From Mycobacterium yunnanensis (GTDB taxonomy: Bacteria > Actinomycetota > Actinomycetes > Mycobacteriales > Mycobacteriaceae): a stretch of DNA of 64,000 bases. The notes beneath the pieces were generated by a model. The model was given only the letters and a program-made list of their open reading frames with translations. It had not been told where the DNA came from and ran no database searches. The position numbers were made by a program, and so were the translations under genes. Position 1 is the stretch's first letter. The number at the start of each line of letters is the position of its first letter. Below, piece by piece: positions 60,305-64,000 of this stretch. Location: positions 63,565 to 127,564 of the forward strand of contig NZ_JACKVK010000008.1 in NCBI RefSeq assembly GCF_025823185.1. Direction: 5' to 3'.

Positions 60305-61798
60305 ATGAGCACGAGCGATCGAGTACGCGCGATCCTTGGCGGCACCATCCAGGCCTACCGCAACGACCCGGCCTACCGGGAGCGCCGCGACGTGCTCGAC
60401 GAGTTGGACTGGATCGGCCGCCGGCTCAACCAGCCCATCCGGGTGGCGCTCGCCGGCACCCTGAAGGCCGGTAAGTCGACGCTGGTCAACGCGCTGGTCG
60501 GGGAGGACATCGCGCCGACCGACGCCACCGAGGCCACCCGCATCGTGACGTGGTTCCGCAACGGCGCGACCCCGAAGGTGACGGCCAACCACCGCGGCGG
60601 CCGGCGCTCCAACGTCCCGATCGCCCGCGACCCCGGTGACCGCGGGCTGACCTTCGACTTCGCCAGCCTGGACCCCGACGACGTCGTCGACCTCGACGTG
60701 GAATGGCCGGCCGCCGAACTGGTCGACACCACGATCATCGACACCCCCGGCACGTCGTCGTTGTCACGCGACGTCTCCGAGCGCACGCTGCGCCTGCTGG
60801 TACCCGAGGACGGGGTGCCACGGGTGGACGCGGTCGTCTTCCTGCTGCGGACGCTCAACGCGACCGACATCGGACTGCTCAAGCAGATCGGCACGCTCGT
60901 CGGCGGGTCCGCCGGTGCGCTCGGCGTGATCGGCGTGGCGTCGCGGGCCGACGAGATCGGCGCCGGACGGATCGACGCGATGCTCTCGGCCAAGGACGTC
61001 GCCACCCGTTTCACCGCCGAGATGGACCAGACGGGCATCTGCCAGGCCGTGGTGCCGGTGTCGGGTCTGCTGGCGTTGACGGCGCGGACGCTGCGGCAGA
61101 GCGAATTCGTGGCGCTGGAGAAGCTCGCCGCGGTCGAGGCCGGCGAGCTGGCCAAGGCGATGTTGTCGGTCGACCGCTTCGTGCGGGAAGACGCCCAGCT
61201 GCCGGTGGACGCCGCCACCCGGGCGTCCCTGCTGGAGCGCTTCGGCATGTTCGGCATCCGCATCTCCATCGCGGTGCTGCGGGCAGGCATCTCCGACTCG
61301 GTCGCCCTGGCCGACGAACTGCTCGAACGCAGCGGGCTGATAGCCCTGCGCGACGTGATCGACCAGCAGTTCGCCCAGCGGTCGGACCTGCTGAAGGCGC
61401 ATACCGCCCTGCTGTCGTTGCGCCGGGTGGTCGAGGACAACCCGATCTACGCGACACCGTTCATCCTCGCCGACGTCGAGCCGCTGCTCGCCGACACCCA
61501 CGCGTTCGAGGAGCTGCGCCTGCTGAGCCAGTTGCGCTCGCGCCCGACGACCTTGAACGACGACGAGATGGCGTCGCTGCGCCGCATCATCGGCGGCTCC
61601 GGCACCGACGCCGCCAGCCGCCTAGGGCTTCAACCCGACGCGCCGTATGACGGCCCGCGGGCGGCGTTCTCCGCCGCTCAGCGCTGGCGACGCCGAGCCG
61701 ACCACCCCCTCAACGACCCGTTCACCACCAGGGCGTGCCGGGCCGCGGTCCGCAGCGCCGAGGCGATGGTGGCCGACTTCCACGCTCAGGGTCGCTGA
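60305..61798 (+). CDS. iniC: IniC dynamin-like GTPase
   Basis: A 497-residue GTPase, partner of IniA. G1 is GTLKAGKST, G3 DTPGTSS and the G4 position reads ASRADE instead of NKxD. The C-terminal half is helical. It starts at an ATG 35 bp after iniA, so the genes are one operon, and completes iniB-iniA-iniC in the usual order. In mycobacteria this operon is induced by isoniazid and other cell-wall inhibitors. Confidence 0.92.
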   Translation: MSTSDRVRAILGGTIQAYRNDPAYRERRDVLDELDWIGRRLNQPIRVALAGTLKAGKSTLVNALVGEDIAPTDATEATRIVTWFRNGATPKVTANHRGGRRSNVPIARDPGDRGLTFDFASLDPDDVVDLDVEWPAAELVDTTIIDTPGTSSLSRDVSERTLRLLVPEDGVPRVDAVVFLLRTLNATDIGLLKQIGTLVGGSAGALGVIGVASRADEIGAGRIDAMLSAKDVATRFTAEMDQTGICQAVVPVSGLLALTARTLRQSEFVALEKLAAVEAGELAKAMLSVDRFVREDAQLPVDAATRASLLERFGMFGIRISIAVLRAGISDSVALADELLERSGLIALRDVIDQQFAQRSDLLKAHTALLSLRRVVEDNPIYATPFILADVEPLLADTHAFEELRLLSQLRSRPTTLNDDEMASLRRIIGGSGTDAASRLGLQPDAPYDGPRAAFSAAQRWRRRADHPLNDPFTTRACRAAVRSAEAMVADFHAQGR

Positions 61799-61872
61799 GA
61801 TTCTGCGCTGACTGCCCGCTTGTTTGCGGGGTTACTCGGCCGACGTGTACGACAAGCGTCTGCTCGACGAGG

Positions 61873-62340
61873 TCACGGCCGCGGGTACAGCGTGCGAGTC
61901 TCGTTGAGCCGCGGCCTCTGACGCCCGTCGCTGTAGGTCGACGACGCCCGCGTCCGTGGCAGGTTCGACGGGTCGAACGACGTGGTGGTGGGCGTCGACG
62001 AGGTCGTGTCGGTGCTACTCGTCGTCGTGTTGCCGGGATCGATGTCCGTGGTCACCGGTGGGCTGGTGCTGGTGATCGTCTCGGTGCTGGTGGTCCCGCC
62101 CGGCGAATCCGTGGTCGACGCCGAACTACGCTCGGAGAAGCTGGGATCCGGGTAGTACTGCGGCCCGCTCCCCGGATCGTCGGAGCCGCCGACCATGTAC
62201 GAGATGAGCAACCAGAGCACCCCGATGACCGCGATCGCACCGATGCTGGCCCCGACGACCGTCGACGTCCGTTCGTGCCACGCCGGCTCGTCCTCGTCGT
62301 GGTCGGCGTCGTTCACGGGCTCGATGGTAACCGCGGACAT
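61873..62340 (-). CDS. Single-pass membrane protein with a Ser/Thr-rich tail
   Basis: A 155-residue protein. An acidic cytoplasmic N-terminus (NDADHDEDEPAWHERTS) leads to one helix (GASIGAIAVIGVLWLLISYMV, about residues 30-50) and an external Ser/Thr-rich, probably disordered tail ending in a basic segment. The same plan as 16258-16899. It is not a lipoprotein (no lipobox). Convergent with iniC, 74 bp away. Function unknown. The ATG at 62340 is 15 bp from the stop of the LLM oxidoreductase upstream. Confidence 0.72.
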   Translation of the reverse strand: MSAVTIEPVNDADHDEDEPAWHERTSTVVGASIGAIAVIGVLWLLISYMVGGSDDPGSGPQYYPDPSFSERSSASTTDSPGGTTSTETITSTSPPVTTDIDPGNTTTSSTDTTSSTPTTTSFDPSNLPRTRASSTYSDGRQRPRLNETRTLYPRP

Positions 62341-62355
62341 GCCCCTCGGCCGGGG

Positions 62356-63288
62356 TCAGCCCAATTGCGGGATGACCTCGGAGGCGAAGAACTCCACGTG
62401 GTCGAGGTCGGACTGGTCGAGCACCTGGAGGTACACCCGCTGCACACCGGCCTCGGCGAACGGATCCAGCTTGTCGGCGATCTCACCGGGGGTGCCCACC
62501 AGTGGTGAATTGGCCCGCAGCTCGTCGACGTCGCGACCGATGGCCGCGGCGCGCGCCGCCACCTGGGCGTCGTCGCGCCCGGCGCAGACCACGAACGCCG
62601 CCGAATACGTCAGCGAGTTCGCCTCGCGACCCGCATCGGCGACCGCCGCGGCGACCCGACCGTACTGCGTCGTCAGGGTGTCGAGGTCGGCGAAGGGAAT
62701 GTTGAACTCGGCGGCGTACTTCGCGGTCAACGCCGGCGTGCGCTTGGGCCCGCCGCCGCCGATGACGATCGGTGGATACGGCGACTGTGCGGGCTTAGGC
62801 AGAGCCGGCGACTCCTTGACCGTGTAGTGCGTGCCGCTGTAGTCGAACGTCTCGCCAACCGGCGTGCGCCACATGCCGGTGATGATGTCGAGCTGCTCGG
62901 TGAGGCGGTCGAACCGCTCGCCGAGCGGTGGAAACGGGATCGCGTACGCGTCGTGCTCGGCCTCGAACCAGCCCGCACCGAGGCCGAGGTCCACTCGGCC
63001 ACCGCTCATCTCGTCGACCTGGGACACGGAGATGGCCAGTACGCCGGGGTGCCGGAACGTGGCGGAAGTGACCATGGTGCCGAGCCGGATCGTCGACGTC
63101 TCGCGCGCGATGCCGCCGAGGGTGACCCAGGAATCGGTGGGACCCGGCAGGCCGTCGCCCGACATCGCCAGGTAGTGATCAGACCGGAAGAAGGCCGAGT
63201 AGCCCGCCGCCTCGGCGGTCTTGGCCACGGCCAACTGGTCGGCGTAGGTGGCACCCTGCTGCGGTTCGACGAATACGCGGAAGTCCAT
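62356..63288 (-). CDS. LLM-class F420-dependent oxidoreductase
   Basis: A 310-residue luciferase-like fold protein. FFRSDHYLAM, TSTIRLGTMVTSATFRHPG and GRVDLGLGAGWFEAEHDAYG-like segments identify the F420-dependent group. It differs clearly from 37363-38271, so the two are separate paralogues. Substrate unknown. The ATG at 63288 begins at the first strand. It precedes the Ser/Thr-rich membrane protein by 15 bp. Confidence 0.87.
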   Translation of the reverse strand: MDFRVFVEPQQGATYADQLAVAKTAEAAGYSAFFRSDHYLAMSGDGLPGPTDSWVTLGGIARETSTIRLGTMVTSATFRHPGVLAISVSQVDEMSGGRVDLGLGAGWFEAEHDAYAIPFPPLGERFDRLTEQLDIITGMWRTPVGETFDYSGTHYTVKESPALPKPAQSPYPPIVIGGGGPKRTPALTAKYAAEFNIPFADLDTLTTQYGRVAAAVADAGREANSLTYSAAFVVCAGRDDAQVAARAAAIGRDVDELRANSPLVGTPGEIADKLDPFAEAGVQRVYLQVLDQSDLDHVEFFASEVIPQLG

Positions 63289-63319
63289 GCGTTCGAGCCT
63301 ATCCCGTGAACCTGGGTGC

Positions 63320-63943
63320 CTACAGTCCGCGCTCGCCGTCCCGCACCGCGCTCACCGCGGCGTCGTCACCGGTGAAGGTGACCAGGGCCTGGTCGCGACC
63401 GGAGATGAACATCAGCAGCTCGCCGGGATCACCGGTGACGGTGACGGCAGCGCCCGAGCCGACGGTGGCCAAATTCTTGCCGTCGGGGGTGTTCAGCGAC
63501 ACGCGCGCCGGCGTCTTGCGCATCGTCATGCGCGACATCAGACCGACCTGCTTGGCGACCGACGCGGCGGTCTCCGCGTCCAGAAGCCGTGGCTCCCAAC
63601 CGTCTTTCGCGCGGCGCACGTCTTCGTGATGGATGAACATCTCCGCGACGTTGACGAACGGGTCGAGCACCTTGAACGGCGACAACAGCGGTGGGCCCGA
63701 GGCGATCTGGTCGAGCAGGACGTTCCAGTCGTTCTCGGCGGCCACCTGATCTTGCACCCGTTGGGTGTATCCGGCGAACTTGGGCACCATGATGCCGGGC
63801 GCGGCGTCGAGCCGACGCTCCCGAATCACCAAGTGGGCGGCCAAGTCTCGGGTGGTCCAGTCTCCACAGAGCGTGGGCTGCTCGGGACCAACGCCGCGCA
63901 TGGTGGTGACGAGCGCCGCGCGCTCCCGCTGTGCAACCGTCAT
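63320..63943 (-). CDS. TIGR03085-type metal-binding protein (mycothiol-isomerase-like)
   Basis: A 207-residue protein related to the mycothiol maleylpyruvate isomerase N-terminal domain and to the TIGR03085 group: PTLCGDWTTRDLAAHLVIRERR holds the first metal-site His, and FVNVAEMFIHHEDVRRA holds the second pair of ligands. A C-terminal sterol-carrier-like half follows. Its ATG at 63943 overlaps the stop of an upstream gene by 4 bp. Substrate unknown. Confidence 0.83.
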   Translation of the reverse strand: MTVAQRERAALVTTMRGVGPEQPTLCGDWTTRDLAAHLVIRERRLDAAPGIMVPKFAGYTQRVQDQVAAENDWNVLLDQIASGPPLLSPFKVLDPFVNVAEMFIHHEDVRRAKDGWEPRLLDAETAASVAKQVGLMSRMTMRKTPARVSLNTPDGKNLATVGSGAAVTVTGDPGELLMFISGRDQALVTFTGDDAAVSAVRDGERGL

Positions 63944-64000
63944 GACGTCTCTCCTGTGCCGAGTGCGCGATCGAGGTTGATCGCCGCGCTGATGAGGGCG
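63940..64000 (-). CDS. 3' end of an upstream gene
   Basis: Only the last 19 residues are inside the window, ending AINLDRALGTGETS before TGA at 63940-63942. The stop overlaps the next start by 4 bp (ATGA), which supports it as a real coding end. Nothing can be said about its function. Confidence 0.6.
   Translation of the reverse strand, partial: ALISAAINLDRALGTGETS

Overview
The window looks like chromosomal DNA from a rapidly growing mycobacterium (Mycolicibacterium-like). It is GC-rich, uses GTG starts freely, and carries mycobacterial hallmark genes: iniB/iniA/iniC with an IniR-type regulator, an LpqN/LpqT-type lipoprotein, F420-dependent oxidoreductases, mycothiol-dependent-isomerase-like proteins, dcd, udgA, rmlA and an aspC-type aminotransferase. 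From memory, the order of the backbone genes follows M. tuberculosis Rv0308 to Rv0343 with insertions. The assignments come from protein motifs and synteny, not from database searches.

Layout. 1-7.4 kb: a partial lipoprotein, a small XRE regulator divergent from a methionine aminopeptidase with two palindromic operators between them, an NCS1 permease with a large leader hairpin, a PAP2 phosphatase, a PAP2-diacylglycerol-kinase fusion, an L,D-transpeptidase-like protein and a SnoaL-like protein. 7.6-10.1 kb: a membrane Hsp70-like protein with a Thr-rich tail and two small exported or membrane proteins. 10.1-15.8 kb: a five-gene oligopeptide ABC importer operon. 16.2-21.6 kb: a Thr-rich membrane protein, rmlA, a fatty-acid desaturase and an exported repeat protein. 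22.4-25.0 kb: a restriction-modification locus (Vsr, XamI-like nuclease, C5 methyltransferase). 25.1-26.8 kb: a flavoprotein with two DUF202 membrane proteins. 26.9-33.1 kb: a catabolic-looking cluster (hydrolase, intradiol dioxygenase-like protein, GMC oxidoreductase, deaminase, PPOX protein) with LysR and LuxR regulators.

33.3-36.7 kb is a compositionally foreign, tightly coupled three-gene operon: a nuclease-like protein, a small winged-helix-like protein and a Rad50/SMC-like ATPase with a CPTC hook. It lies on the 3' side of a tRNA-Gly(CCC) gene. It resembles the ABC-three-component / Lamassu (DdmABC-like) class of conflict systems and is the best candidate for an undescribed defence system here.

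37-51.6 kb returns to backbone: an LLM oxidoreductase, cutinase, dcd, a DUF7159-like membrane protein, udgA, a P450, a YibE/F membrane protein, an aspC-type aminotransferase and a large Fe-S reductase with a repeat-rich tail. 51.8-61.8 kb is the cell-envelope-stress block: an IniR-type ATPase regulator translationally coupled to a second membrane Hsp70-like protein, divergent from an IniB-like gene, then iniB, iniA and iniC. Repeated CCCCTAACG-like motifs occur upstream of both IniB-family genes and are candidate binding sites for the regulator. The window ends with a Thr/Ser-rich membrane protein, an LLM oxidoreductase, a TIGR03085-like protein and the 3' end of one more gene.
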